Shown here one piece after another: positions 23,660 through 34,556 of a DNA stretch of 64,000 nt. This DNA comes from Camellia lanceoleosa (taxonomy: Eukaryota; Streptophyta; Magnoliopsida; Ericales; Theaceae). Below the pieces are notes generated by a model. It made no database searches. It was not told the origin of the DNA and saw only the letters and a program-made list of their open reading frames with translations. A program made the position numbers and the translations under genes. The first letter of the stretch is position 1, and every line of letters begins with the position of its first letter. The DNA lies in assembly GCA_025200525.1 (NCBI GenBank), contig CM045762.1, positions 78,799,217-78,863,216 of the forward strand, written 5' to 3'.

Positions 23660-26400
23660 ATAAACATATCCGGATATTTCTCACGGACTTCTAACTCACG
23701 TTCCCAAGTGGCTTCCTCCACTCCGTGATGCTTCCACAAAACCTTCACTAAAGGGATAGTCTTGCCACGCGAGACTTGATCCGCCTATCCAAGACTTCGA
23801 ATCGGTCTCTCCTCATATGAGACATCCTCATCAACAACTTCATCGGTCCAATCCGGTACATGTAGCGGATCTGGCTCATACTTCGAAGCATACTCACATG
23901 AAACCGTCATGAACTCCGGACAATTGCGGTGGCAAAGCTAAGCGATAAGCAACCGCCAATCCTCTCAAGGATCTCAAAGGGACCAATAAACCGAGGGGAC
24001 AACTTCCCACTCTTCCCGAACCTCATTAAACCTCGCCTAGGTGAGATTTTGAAAAGACATGATCCCTACCTCAAACACCAAAGGTCTCCTCCTACGATCG
24101 GCATAAGATTTCGGCGACTACGGTCAGTAACAAGTCTCCTCGGATAAGCTCAACTTTCTCGTCGTCTCTCACTAACTCAGGACCTATCAAGGTGCATCAC
24201 CCACCTCGGCCCAACAAGCCGGAGATCTACGATTCGGCCATACAAGGCCTCAAATGGTGCCATACCGATACTAGGTGAAAAGCTGTTATTGTAGGCAAAC
24301 TCCACTAATGGCAAGTGCCTCTCCCACGACCCACTAAAGTCGAGAACACAACCGAAGCATATCCTCAAGGATCTGAATAATGCGCTTTCGGATGCCCGTC
24401 GGTCACGAGGATGATAAGCCGTGCTAAAAGTCAACTTAGTACCTAAAGCACTCTGCAAACTACTGCCACAACTTTGGCGGTGAAGCGAGGATCTCTATCT
24501 GAAGCGATCGTCCTTTGGGACCCGTGCAACCTCACTATATCCGGATATACAAATCGGCAAGATGATCTACTGAATCTCTAACTCGCATGGGATGGAAGTG
24601 GGTTGACTTCGTCAACCGGTCTACCACCACCCAAATGCCATCACTACCCCGCTGTGTCCTCGGAAGACCCACAGCGAGGTCCATAGTGGCAGGCTCCCAC
24701 TTCCACTCGGCAATAGGCAAGGGTTGCAACAAACCCGTGGCCTCGATGCTTTCGGCCTTCACTGGCGACAAATAAGGCACTTAGATCTGAAACGCCACAT
24801 CTCTCTTCATACCCGCCACCAAAAGCTGGCGACCCAAATCGATACATCTTGGTGCTTCCGGATGCACCGCAAAGCGCGAATGATGAAACTCTGGAGTACC
24901 TCCTCTCGACACGACTCGGCACAAGCAGGCGGTCTTGGTATCTCACACTCGGTCGGATACACCGTCAAGCCCTTCTCAATCTTACCATTGGAAATCTTCT
25001 CTCGGAGATTCTACCTCAAGATCACCCCTCGAGCCTCTAACACTTTCGAGTCACAAGGGTGGGCTGCGCAACAATAGAAAACAAGGCATGACCTCAGCGG
25101 ATTCACCGAAGCAAATCAAACTCCCCAATTGCACCCAACATCTCCCACTCTCGGATGGCTATACTAGCAGCGTCACCATGATTTCCTACTAAGGGCATCG
25201 GCCACAACATTGGCCTTTCGGGATGATAATGCAACTTCGAAATCATAATCCTCCATAAATTCCATCCACCTCCTGCCTCAGATTCAAGTCTCTCTGTGTG
25301 AACAAATATTTGAGACTCTTATGATCGGAGAATACTTCAAATTTCTCACCAAGCAGATAATGCCTCCAAATCTTCAAGGCAAATATCACATTGCTAACTC
25401 TAGATCATCGTGGGGTAATTCTTCTCATGAATCTTCAAGCGGCGTGAGCCATAGGCAACCACCTTTCCCTCTTGCATCAACACACAACCCAGACCCTCTC
25501 GTGAGGCGTCACGATGGCATAACCCAACCCTCTCTCGGAATAATCAAGGCCGGAGGCGGTGGTCAATCTAACCTTCAACTCTGAAGCGACTTTTCACAAG
25601 TCTCCTCCATACAAATTTGACTCCTTCGAGTCAATCTAGTCAGCAGTGAAGCTAACTTTGGAGAAATCCTTCACAAACCGGCGGTAATACCAGCCAATCG
25701 AGCTGCGGATCTCAAATACACTCTTAGGTTGTGCCCAATCTTGCCTTGCCTCGGTCTTGGATGTATCAGCAGACACTCCTTTCCCGAAACTACATGGCCT
25801 AAGAATTTCACCTCTTCTGGCGAATTCACACTTCCCAAACTTAGCATACTGACTTATGGGCTCTAAGTAACTCAAGCACCACTCTCAAATGCTCCTCGTG
25901 CTTTTCCTCTGAAGGTGAGTAAATCGAATGTAGTCACGAAGCGACCACAAAAGCAGTCTAAATTCCGGAAGATCCGGTTCATCAAATCCATAAACACTTG
26001 CCGGTGCATTGGTGAGCCCAAGCGGCATCACGAAACTCATAGTGGCCATACAGCGTCTGGAATGCCGTCTTTGGAATATCCTCTTCACGACTCTCAGCGA
26101 TGATAACCCGATCTCAAGTCTATCTTAGAGAAACAACGGGAACCCTTCAGCGATCAAACAAATCATCTATACGAGGCATAGGATACTTGTTCTTAGTAAC
26201 CCGATTCAACTTAGATAATCTATACCTGACCTCAAAGCACCACCTTTCTTTTTTAACGAAAAGTTTGGCGCTCCCCAGTGAAACACTAGGGCGGATATAA
26301 CCTTTATCTAACAACTCGGAGTGAACCTTCAACTCAACTAACTCGGCGAGGGCAAAAGCGGTAAGGTGCCATAGAAATCGGCGCCGTCTTGCACTAAGTC
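23660..26400 (-). pseudogene. Gypsy pol: RT, RNase H, integrase, chromodomain-like tail; heavily frameshifted
   Basis: Fragments in several minus-strand frames follow pol order. Reverse transcriptase: ELLDKGYIRPSVS and KNKYPMPRIDDLF (26147-26332), then FVMPLGLTNAPAS (25885-26088). RT end and connection: YAKFGKCEF and DWAQPKSVFEIRSS (25636-25875). RNase [21 protein letters not shown] near 25257-25352. Integrase: WKWEPATMDLAVGLPRTQRG and WVVVDRLTKSTHF (24535-24780), then HLPLVEFAYNNSFSPSIGMA (24177-24458). Tail: WKHHGVEEATWERE near 23700, as in Tekay-type chromoviruses. No frame runs beyond about 100 codons. Breaks are mostly 1-4 bp and often fall where the family codons would give CAG or CTG. 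Amino-acid matches between breaks are very good. Confidence 0.9.
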
Positions 26401-26853
26401 AATAGAGAACTCAATCTCTCGATGAGGTGGCAAACTAACAAGATCCTCGGGAAAGGCGTCAAGTACTCACAAACTACTCTCGGCAACACAATCTGGGTCT
26501 CAACATCCTCATTAATCGAAAGGTTAGCAAGTAGACTACTAAGCTCACTCTCCTCGCGGATCATACCACAGTGGCAAAACACTACCAACCCTATCCCCGA
26601 GAAAATGAAAGCGTTCTCACCGATTAACGGTACAACAAGTGACCCTCGGCGGTAGCAATCAATAAATGCGGTATGGCGATAACCGGATCCATACCCAAAA
26701 TAACATCGAAGCCCTTCATGGGCATAACCACGAAAGAAAAAGGGATTCTATGATCATCGACCTCTATATCACAACCCTAACACCTTGTTTCAAAATCAAT
26801 TCACCCCAAGTGGTGACACTACACAAATAGGAGGCAGCTAATGCGAGCTAACT
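26401..26853 (-). other. Probable gypsy protease region, too broken to place
   Basis: This lies between gag and RT, where protease belongs. ORFs on the minus strand are short and I could not identify the D-S/T-G motif with confidence. It is probably the same polyprotein, broken by indels. Confidence 0.45.
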
Positions 26854-28330
26854 CTAACTCCAAAATGGATGCAAATGTAGCAGACACAAAAGAATGAGAT
26901 GCTCCGTGTCGATCAAAACACTAACAATGAATTGCAAAACAAGAAGGTACCTCTCTGGCAACCGATTTGGGTACAAGATTCTGTGATAACGACATACAGC
27001 GCCCAGATGACCTCTGATCAACCTGCTCACCCCTAGGAGCATAAGACTGCTGCACCGAATGGGACGATGAAGCCCCCTGATTAGCCCTCGAGGCCTGAAC
27101 GGACTGAACTGGCTGACTCTGAGTCTGCCTCAAACCAGATGCACTAGATGTGCCACTCAGCTGTGGGCAAAACCTCTTGAGTGCCTGGTGACCACTTGAA
27201 CAACTCAAACCAGACGCACCAGGTGTGCCACTCAACTGCGGACAGAACCTCTTCAGGTGCCCCGGATGACCGCACTGGAAACAAGAGAGCGACTGGCCTC
27301 TACCACGACTCGGCTCACGAGATCGGGCGAAGAAGATCTTGCCCTCTGCACTCCTCCCTTCTGAGGACAAACTGAAGACTTGTGGCCCAGCTGGCCACAC
27401 TTGAAGCAAGTGATATCTCCCTGACTGCCTTTCCCAGAACTAGCACTGGGCACAGGAAATGTGGATCTAGAAAAACTACTCTGAGGCTGCTGAGGAGTGA
27501 AACCTCTCTGCCTCCTGCCATCACTCTGACCCTCCTGACTCCTCTTGGAGCCTTTCTGCCCTTCCCCCTCTTCCTGCATCATAACCTCGGTATGGGCTGC
27601 TGCATCAACCAAACGTCCAAAATCCCGAATCATAGACCCGACAACTCTCAGCTTGAGGCCACGCCTCAACTTCTTCTCAAACTCAATACAGCGGCGCTCC
27701 TCGATCGCTACTAACTTCCGGTGCAAACTGGACAAACTAGTGAATAAGGCCTCAAACTTCGGCCAGCGATAAACTATTACGCTCAAGATGGCGGAAGCGA
27801 TCTCTCGACTTCTCTGGGCGGTGAAGACAAATACTTCTCCTGAAAAGCGTCAACATACGCCTTCCACGTACCTCCAATCGCCCTTTGGTGAACTTCCACC
27901 ATTGACCCGCATCCCCTTTGGTGGAAAGATGCCAAGGTCACCTTCGGTGTCTCGTCTTCGATGCCTAGCATCTCAAGCGTTTTCGTTATGCATTCGAGCC
28001 ATTAAATGCGCCTTAAGCGGCTCGCTAGGATCACCTACAAACACTTAGGTTGAGGCGGAAAAATTCCCTCTTCGAGAAAAGAAGGCCTGCATCTGCGGCA
28101 ACTAAAATTTGGCTGCTGGTGGATTCATGACCCTCGAATGTCCTTGGCGCTGAAATGCCCTGCTATCTCTTGGGCCAGCGCCCATACCTATTGCCCTCTT
28201 GGCTCGGCCACATTGGCACAGCCAACACCCTCTGAACATGGGAATTTCCTCCGGTATAGGCACTTCTTGCACGACCCCACCACGCCTACCACGACCTCGT
28301 CCTCGTCGACATCCTAATAAAGGAAACAAA
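26854..28330 (-). pseudogene. Gypsy gag with two zinc knuckles, frameshifted
   Basis: The particle protein of the gypsy element. Near 28290 the minus strand encodes an RRGRGRGRRGG start region, then PKVTLASF with a Trp-containing helix (27783-27971). The best preserved segment (27253-27786) includes LRVVGSMIRDFGRLVDAAAH, then a Gln/Ser/Arg-rich linker and the first knuckle CFKCGQLGHKSSVC. A frame change leads to the second knuckle CFQCGHPGHLKRFC (26921-27409). A 75-bp in-frame duplication repeats LKRFCPQLSGT, adding a partial extra knuckle that lacks its first two Cys. This part is CAG/CTG-rich and largely open, unlike pol. Confidence 0.88.
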
Positions 28331-28688
28331 GGCGTTAGCACTCTAAATAATATGCCAAAACTATGACACTCGCGTCCTAACACATTGGATAACAATAAAT
28401 CACACCACGTAAGCACATAATCACATAAGCACCTCGAATTTCATTTACGGATAGTGATAGTCGAGGCGTCACTAAAGTTCGGTTGGAAACAACATTGATC
28501 AAGTGCCTTTCCAACAAGACTTTGAGAGACTCAAGGGTCCAATCAATATCTAGAAACTACATTCCATACCCACATAATCACATAAACATGTTATCATATA
28601 AGCATGCAATCATTACACTAAGTCTCTATCAAGCGAGGCGAACCCATTGTGATACTAATCACTTCCCGTACCCAAAGTATTGAACCAG

Positions 28689-28704
28689 ATGCGCTCGATA
28701 CCAA
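28689..28704 (-). promoter_or_regulatory. Primer binding site of the gypsy element
   Basis: On the minus strand TTGGTATCGAGCGCATC directly follows the 5' LTR. It matches the tRNA-iMet site TGGTATCAGAGC except that CAGAG is read as CGAG, one of many such A/CA losses in this element. Confidence 0.8.
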
Positions 28705-28706
28705 GT

Positions 28707-30745
28707 TATAACGCCCTCAAAATTAACCCATAATAAATAATATTAACATGCACCAATATATAAAAACAAGAAATATAATTCCATTCATCGAGTCTTAAGA
28801 AATAAAACATTAAAATAAATGCCCTCACGGGCTTACATCTTGCCAAGCCAATACTTGGACACAAATCCATGAGTTCTAACTTCGAAACAAATAAAGCCCT
28901 AGGCTTGAGTGTTTACATATAAAAGCAAATAAACTAAAAACAAATCTTGAGTTCCAATTCCTCACAAGCTAAGTCCTTGGAGGTAGTGAACCATCTGCAC
29001 TGAAAAATGAAGTTCCCATATAGGGTGAGCCACGACCAGATGAGAAATACTAAACCAAGTATAAGAATTAACTAAAGCATTAGCATCGATACATGGTTAA
29101 CACACAATATTCAATTACAATTTTTATGACACGAATATCTATATTGCCTATGACACATTGTCTATGGCACATCTTACCTTCCATCTATGGCTCAAAACCT
29201 AGCCAAAAACTCAGCAGAATCCCATCTCTCAATGATTTAACAGGATAACAAATTAAGTTAAACCTCTCTATAACATAACAAATACACATCTTTGGTATTG
29301 TATCAATCACAACCACATTCACTTCCATACTTCCCAATGATACACCTAGTGGTGATGTATCATATCAACAATAAATAGAAATACTTCTATTAACAAATAG
29401 CACACATATATGTGATGCTAGTGGAGTCCATCCTTTCTCCTCCCAACAAATACGGTTTAGAGGTCCATCCCTTTCTTCCCTAAACCCCCAACAAATTCGG
29501 TTTAGAAGTCCATCCCTTTCTTCCCTAAGCCAGAGTCCATCCCTATCTCCTCCAAAACCAAATGCAACATAATCAATACTTGCAATATACAACACATAAT
29601 CAATACAAGTAATGTTACGTATTAATTCAACGACCAAATAGTTGACTCAATTCGATTATACCTAAGCCACATGCAAGTTCTACAACAATCATGGCCATCC
29701 TCCACCGATAGCCCAAACAATTATTTCTAAGCGAAATAAATATACAATATATACAATCCTAATTCCACAGATAAGTAATTAAATATCCAACTACATCAAT
29801 TTATCCCATAATCCTCAATTTCATGAATTAAACTCAATTCCACATACTTCCCTTAAATTAATTACACAAATTAATCTAAGTCAAAACCTAGGGTTTCTCC
29901 CAAAATCACCAAACTACCCCCATATACCAAAATACCAACACTTATGATTAAAGCGTATAAATGGGTAGGAAATCCCTACCTTAAGCAGAAGAACCCAAAA
30001 GATGAAGAAGAAGATGATGCTCAAAACCCCAAGTGCTCCAAATCAACAATTTCTCCGATTAAATGAAAGCCCTCACTCTCCTCTACCTTTTTAATGAAGG
30101 AACTAGGTTAAGCGCCCTCTAGATAGATCAAACCCAAGGAAAAGATGAGTTGAGAGAGAAGAAACTCGGAACTAGGGTTTACGGATCAAAAATTGTGAAA
30201 AAGGGCGTTTTAAAAGCTGCTGCGTTTAAATCTTTGGCGAGGCTCGCTCGGCGAAGACATGGTCGCTCGGCGACCAGACCTTAATAAACACTCGCTCGAG
30301 CAAAGAAAAGCTCGCTCGAGCCAAGAACTTCGATGCTTCAGTGCGCAGCGAAGCATGCTCGGCGACAGAATGCTCGCTCGGCGAAGAACTCGAAAACATA
30401 CACCTAGCTCGCTCGGCGAAGGAAAGCTTCGCTCGGCGAAGACACTCTGCTCTCAGTGCGTACTAGGCGCAATCGCTTCGCTCGGCGAAGAAATTCTGGC
30501 TCGAACCACTAGAGACAAAACTCAACCCTCGCTCGGCGACCAAGCCCTCGCTCGGCGGCGAACTCAAAAAGCTGACAGCAAGATTTGGTTTAGAACCCAA
30601 CCAACTTGAAAGCAGACACGCCCAAAACATCCTATAATTCCAAATGAGAAATTAAAGAACGACAACAACAATTAAACCATGCTAGGATCTACGGAACCTA
30701 AGTCCGGATACAATAATCAAATGGGAAAAGACCGGGGTCGCTATA
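28707..30745 (-). repeat. 5' LTR of the gypsy element
   Basis: A 2039-bp copy. On the plus strand it begins TATAACGCCCTC and ends GGTCGCTATA. It is nearly identical to 21163-23230. Differences are mainly 1-4 bp losses at CAG, CTG or GAG and in runs of C. Its CGCTCGAGCG cluster is at 30241-30563. Confidence 0.95.
30241..30563. repeat. Cluster of CGCTCGAGCG palindromes in the 5' LTR
   Basis: Same block as 22721-23046. Here more copies read CTCGGCGA than CTCGAGCGA, that is, one A fewer. Confidence 0.88.
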
Positions 30746-31110
30746 ACCAACCCTTGGTTGCTTCTTGGCTTGAGAAGTGATGCCTCCTAGCTTCTGGAAA
30801 GCTCCCCAAGCTGCTGGAAATGGAGTAATGGTGGTGATGCTAGGTAGTGATGAAGGAATGGTGCAAGGAACTTGGATGCTTGAGCTTGAAAGAGAGAGAT
30901 GGAGGGAGATGTGCATACAAGGCTTAAGGCAAATTTTTCCAACCCTCAAGACAGAGCTGGAGGCTCTGTTATGTAGACAAAAAGGGGGGAGAAATGGAGG
31001 GAAAAAAGGGGAGGGAAATTGCATCAAGTTTCCCTCCAAAAAAGTTCCCTCCGGATACAGGTTTTGGAGGGAAAAACCATGCACAGCTGTAATGTACTCA
31101 CCCTGAGGAA

Positions 31111-31347
31111 GCTGGCCGGCCAACTATTCGAGCTGCAGGTGGCTGGCCGGCCACCCCCCATGGCAGGCCGGCCAAGGGGCAAAATGGTCAAGTTGAATTT
31201 CTGGCCGACCATCACAAAAAGGTGTCCTCCCAGGCACTCTCAACACAACCCTGTGGTTCAAAACTGGAGAAAGTGAAACAAGAGAGAGAACAAGCTATTT
31301 TTCAAAGGGGTTTAAAAGGGTTAGGTGGAATTACTGGCTGGCCACCA
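31111..31347. repeat. Cluster of GGCCGGCC palindromes in the solo LTR
   Basis: CTGGCCGGCCAA, CTGGCCGGCCAC, CAGGCCGGCCAA, CTGGCCGACCA and CTGGCTGGCCAC occur within 240 bp. Equivalent clusters are in the other two LTRs of the family (50234-50313, 54666-54742, 56259-56325). Confidence 0.82.
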
Positions 31348-32805
31348 ACTTTTGGTGTCCTCCCATGTGTATACAACACAAATATGGGGGTTAGGATTGA
31401 AGAAAGTGACCCTAGGGTGGTTAACGTTGGCTTGGAAGTGAGAAAAACGGGCGTCGGAGGGCGATGATGGAATATAATTGGTTGCTGAAACAATTGCTGG
31501 CCTTCCACCCTTCTATGGCCTTCCTGGTGATGAAACAGAGGTACCTGCCAAAAATGAACGAAAATCGATGCAAAATGAAGGTTCGGGGGCCGAAACGTGC
31601 AGTCCGAGGCCTTGAAAATCGACTGTTAGGCACCGGGAGTGATGTTCGACCACGAAGTTGGTCTCTTAGACCACAGTGTCCCTCGAAAGGGAGTAAATAG
31701 GATGCATGCCAAAAACCGGAGCAAACGGAGGTAGTTAGGCGGTCCCGAACCGAAGCGCTTGGCCTGACGGCTCCGAAAACCGGGAACCGGGCTCCGAAAT
31801 GGGCAAAATGGCCTACGGCCACGAAATGTAGCCCACGGCCACTAAGAGATGATCTACTAGACCTCTCTCTTCCCTCAGGGAAAGGAAACAGGAAAAACTG
31901 AGCCTGGTTCGCAAACCGAGGCAAAGTACAGAAAAGCCCGGAAGTCCGGAGGCAGGGCTCACGGCTGAGACTCTGAAACTTCTGAGCGAGCACGATATGC
32001 AACATCACCAAGCACTCAATCGGTGACGTCTGAGTCTTAAGGTCGGTCAAAAATGGAGTGTCTACACTATACTATCTAATGAGTCTTCTCGTATTCCATT
32101 CTTGAACGGTGATAATTTTTCAGACTGGAAGGACAAAATCCTTCTAACATTAGGGTGCATGGACCTCGATCTGGCACTCTGTGTGGATGAACCTCCTGAA
32201 CCCACGGAAGAGAGTTCTGCTGCAGAAAAGAGTGCTTATGATAAGTGGGAGCGATCTAATCGCTTAAGCCTAATGCTCATAAAGTCACATATTAGCCAGA
32301 GCATTAGGGGCTCAATCCCACTATCTGATAAAGTCAAGAACTACATGAGGGCTATTGAAGAGCAATTTGTTAGTTCTGACAAAGCATTGGCAAGTACCCT
32401 AATAAACAAACTATCAGGAATGAAGCATAACAATTCTAGGAGTGTGCGTGAGCACATTATGGAAATGAGGGACATTGCAGCTCGTCTTAAGTCCTTAGAG
32501 ATTGAGATTTCTGAGTCATTCCTTGTCAATTTCATACTCAATTCTCTACCTATGGAATATGGAGCATTCCAAATTTCTTACAACACACAGAAGGAAAAAT
32601 GGTCTATTAATGAACTTTTGACCATGTGTGTTCAAGAGGAGGAGAGATTGAAGCATGGAAAAGTGGAAAGTGCTCATTTAGCAACACATAAAGGAGGGCA
32701 ATGGAAAAAGGGCAAAGGTGATCAGAAATGGAAAAAGCTTGGTAAAGTGCCGTTTAAAAATCATGGCAATAAGGGTGCATGCTTCTTCTGCAAGAAAAAA
32801 GGGCC

Positions 32806-34195
32806 ACATGAAGAAAGACTCCAATGGTAATGTCGAACGATATAAAGCCAGACTCATAGCTAAAGGTTTCACTCAAAGAGAAGGCATCGATTATCATAAT
32901 ACCTTTTCTCCGGTTTCAAAAAAGGATTCATTTAGAATTATCATGGCATTAGTGGCTCATTTTGATTTAGAGCTACATCAAATGGATGTGAAAACAGCAT
33001 TTCTGAATGGGGATCTTGAGGAAGAAGTATACATGAAGCAACTTGAAGGTTTTTGTTCTGATAAAGATAGTCACTTAGTTTGCAAGCTCAAGAAATCCAT
33101 ATATGGACTAAAACAAGCTTCCCGACAGTGGTATTTAAAGTTCCACAATGTTATTACTTCATATGGTTTTACGGAGAATGTTGTGGACAACTGTATATAC
33201 CTTAAGGTTAGTGGGAGCAAATACATTTTTCTAGTTCTATATGTGGATGACATTTTACTTGCATCTAATGATTTGGACTTGTTGCATGATACTAAACAAT
33301 TTCTTTCTCAAAATTTTGAAATGAAGGATATGGGTGAAAGCTTCTTATGTCATTGGCATAGAGATTCACAGAGATAGGTCCAAAAGGACATTAAGACTAT
33401 CTCATAAAGCCTACATTGAAAGAGTTTTGGAGAAATTCAAGATGAGTGATTGCACTCCTAATGCAGCACCCCTTTTAAAGGGTGACAAATTTAGTTTATG
33501 TCAATGTCCGAAGAATGATTTGGAAAAGGAACAAATGGTTAGCATTCCTATCTCGTGTCTGGTAGGCAGTTTAATGCATGCTTTGGTTTGTACACGACCT
33601 GACATTGCATTTGCAGTTGGGATGCTTGGAAGATACCAAAGTAATCCAGGAATGGAACATTGGAAGACTGCAAAGAAAATCATGAGGTACTTAAAGGAAA
33701 CCAAGGACTACATGCTTACTTATAAGCATGTTGACTGTCTTGAGGTGGTTGGATATTTAGACTCGGATTTTGCGGGTTGTCAAGATTCTAGAAAATCCAC
33801 TTTAGGATATGTCTCTCTGCTAGCAGGCGCTGCTGTTTTAGAGACGATAATTGCATCGTCAACAATAGAAGCAGAGTTTATAGCATGCTTTGAAGCAATC
33901 TCACAGGCTATTTGGTTAATGAATTTTATCACAGGGCTTCGAATTGTGGATTCAATTTCTAAGCCATTAAATGTTTACTGTGATAATTCGGCTGTAGTTT
34001 TCTTCTCTAACAACAACAAAAGTAGTAGCCGAAGCAAGCATATTGACATAAAGTATCTTGCTATTCGAGACCGTGTTAAGAAGTAAGAAGTCAGTATTGA
34101 GCATATTAGTACCGATATGATGGTTGCAGATCCCATGACCAAAGGTCTTTCTGTAAAGGTGTTTTCAAAACACGTTGAGGGCATGTGATTGATTG
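32806..34195 (+). pseudogene. Copia reverse transcriptase/RNase H remnant, fused to gag by a deletion
   Basis: Continuing from the gag knuckle, the frame reads GHMKKDSNGNVERYKARL, then GFTQREGIDY, QMDVKTAFLNGDLEEEVYM and the catalytic LVLYVDDILLASN near 33235-33270. These are copia RT motifs, the last with the YVDD active site. Protease, integrase and the RT start are missing. An extra base near 33335 shifts the frame, which resumes as ASYVIGIEIHRDRS. RNase H follows with DSDFAGCQDSRKSTLGY, a small in-frame loss at LAGAAV, EAEFIACFEA and VYCDNSAVVFFSNN. A TAA at 34084 stops the frame just before VSIEHISTDMM. It was once a working pol and is now dead. Confidence 0.92.
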
Positions 34196-34556
34196 GTTAG
34201 CTCAATAATTTTTCTAGTTGTTGTTTTGTCATGACATTTTGATTATTATTCGTGAAAAGCATCATTTTGTGCATCTAAAGTATTTGTGATGCTATGCAGT
34301 CCATTGGGACTATTGATCCATAGGGATCATTGGACCCAGAATAACTTATTAGAAGTTATTTATAAAGAATGACACCATTAAGTTGAGAGTGTGATACAAT
34401 GTAATACATGGAAGGAAATACTTAATTGATAGAGTATAACCACCATGATTCGTGTATTATACCTCTAAGGTTTGGGTTTTTTTATTTAATGACCATCATC
34501 AATTTGATAGTTACCCGACAGTCAACAACGTGTGTTATATGTGCCAAGTGGGAGAA
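34196..34556 (+). promoter_or_regulatory. Copia 3' untranslated stretch and polypurine tract
   Basis: Non-coding DNA ends in CCAAGTGGGAGAA immediately before the 3' LTR. This purine run primes plus-strand synthesis in copia elements. Confidence 0.75.

Larger units (their letters stand above)
21163..30745 (-). mobile_element. Ty3/gypsy chromovirus (Tekay/Del-like), complete structure, innermost of the nest
   Basis: Two LTRs of about 2.05 kb (21163-23230 and 28707-30745) enclose gag-pol on the minus strand. The target duplication ACCAA lies at 21158-21162 and 30746-30750. A primer site near 28689-28704 and a polypurine tract at 23231-23250 sit where a minus-strand element needs them. Domains in transcription order are gag with two zinc knuckles, reverse transcriptase, RNase H, integrase and a chromodomain-like tail. 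The LTR termini read TATA...TATA (or TACA) instead of TG...CA. Coding frames are broken by many small indels, although the two LTRs are very similar. Confidence 0.95.
18093..32066 (+). mobile_element. Large solo LTR (Tat/Ogre-like gypsy), itself split by a gypsy element
   Basis: It starts TGTAGACG and ends GTGTCTACA. The 5-bp duplication CTATA lies on both sides (18088-18092 and 32067-32071). No internal region or second LTR of the family accompanies it, so it is a solo LTR. Without the gypsy insertion (21163-30745 plus one ACCAA) it is about 4.4 kb. The phrase AGTCGCCACCTAA...TTTAGGAAACCC near 18280-18320 recurs at 53210 and, inverted, near 51570, defining a family present three times here. 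The Tat/Ogre assignment rests on LTR size and that phrase, and is moderate. Confidence 0.88.
18057..32830 (+). pseudogene. Copia gag (UBN2 type), split by the solo LTR
   Basis: Gag forms the virus-like particle that packages the element's RNA. A start ATG at 18057 opens MFLVIGAISTSI. The solo LTR interrupts at codon 12. After one CTATA is removed, the frame continues at 32072 into LSNESSRIPFLNGDNFSDWK. The downstream part (to 32830) has the UBN2 pattern: ALCVDEPPEP, SREHIMEMRDI-like helices and MCVQEEERL, then a Lys-rich stretch. The zinc knuckle begins CFFCKKKG, but a one-base change near 32790 throws the rest out of frame. The frame ends at the stop at 32828. The start codon is my inference from the frame match across the insertion. 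Confidence 0.8.

Noticed and set aside
31421..32050. 209-codon minus-strand ORF
   Set aside because: It sits in the GC-richer end of the solo LTR, is absent as a protein from the other LTR copies, and has no domain.
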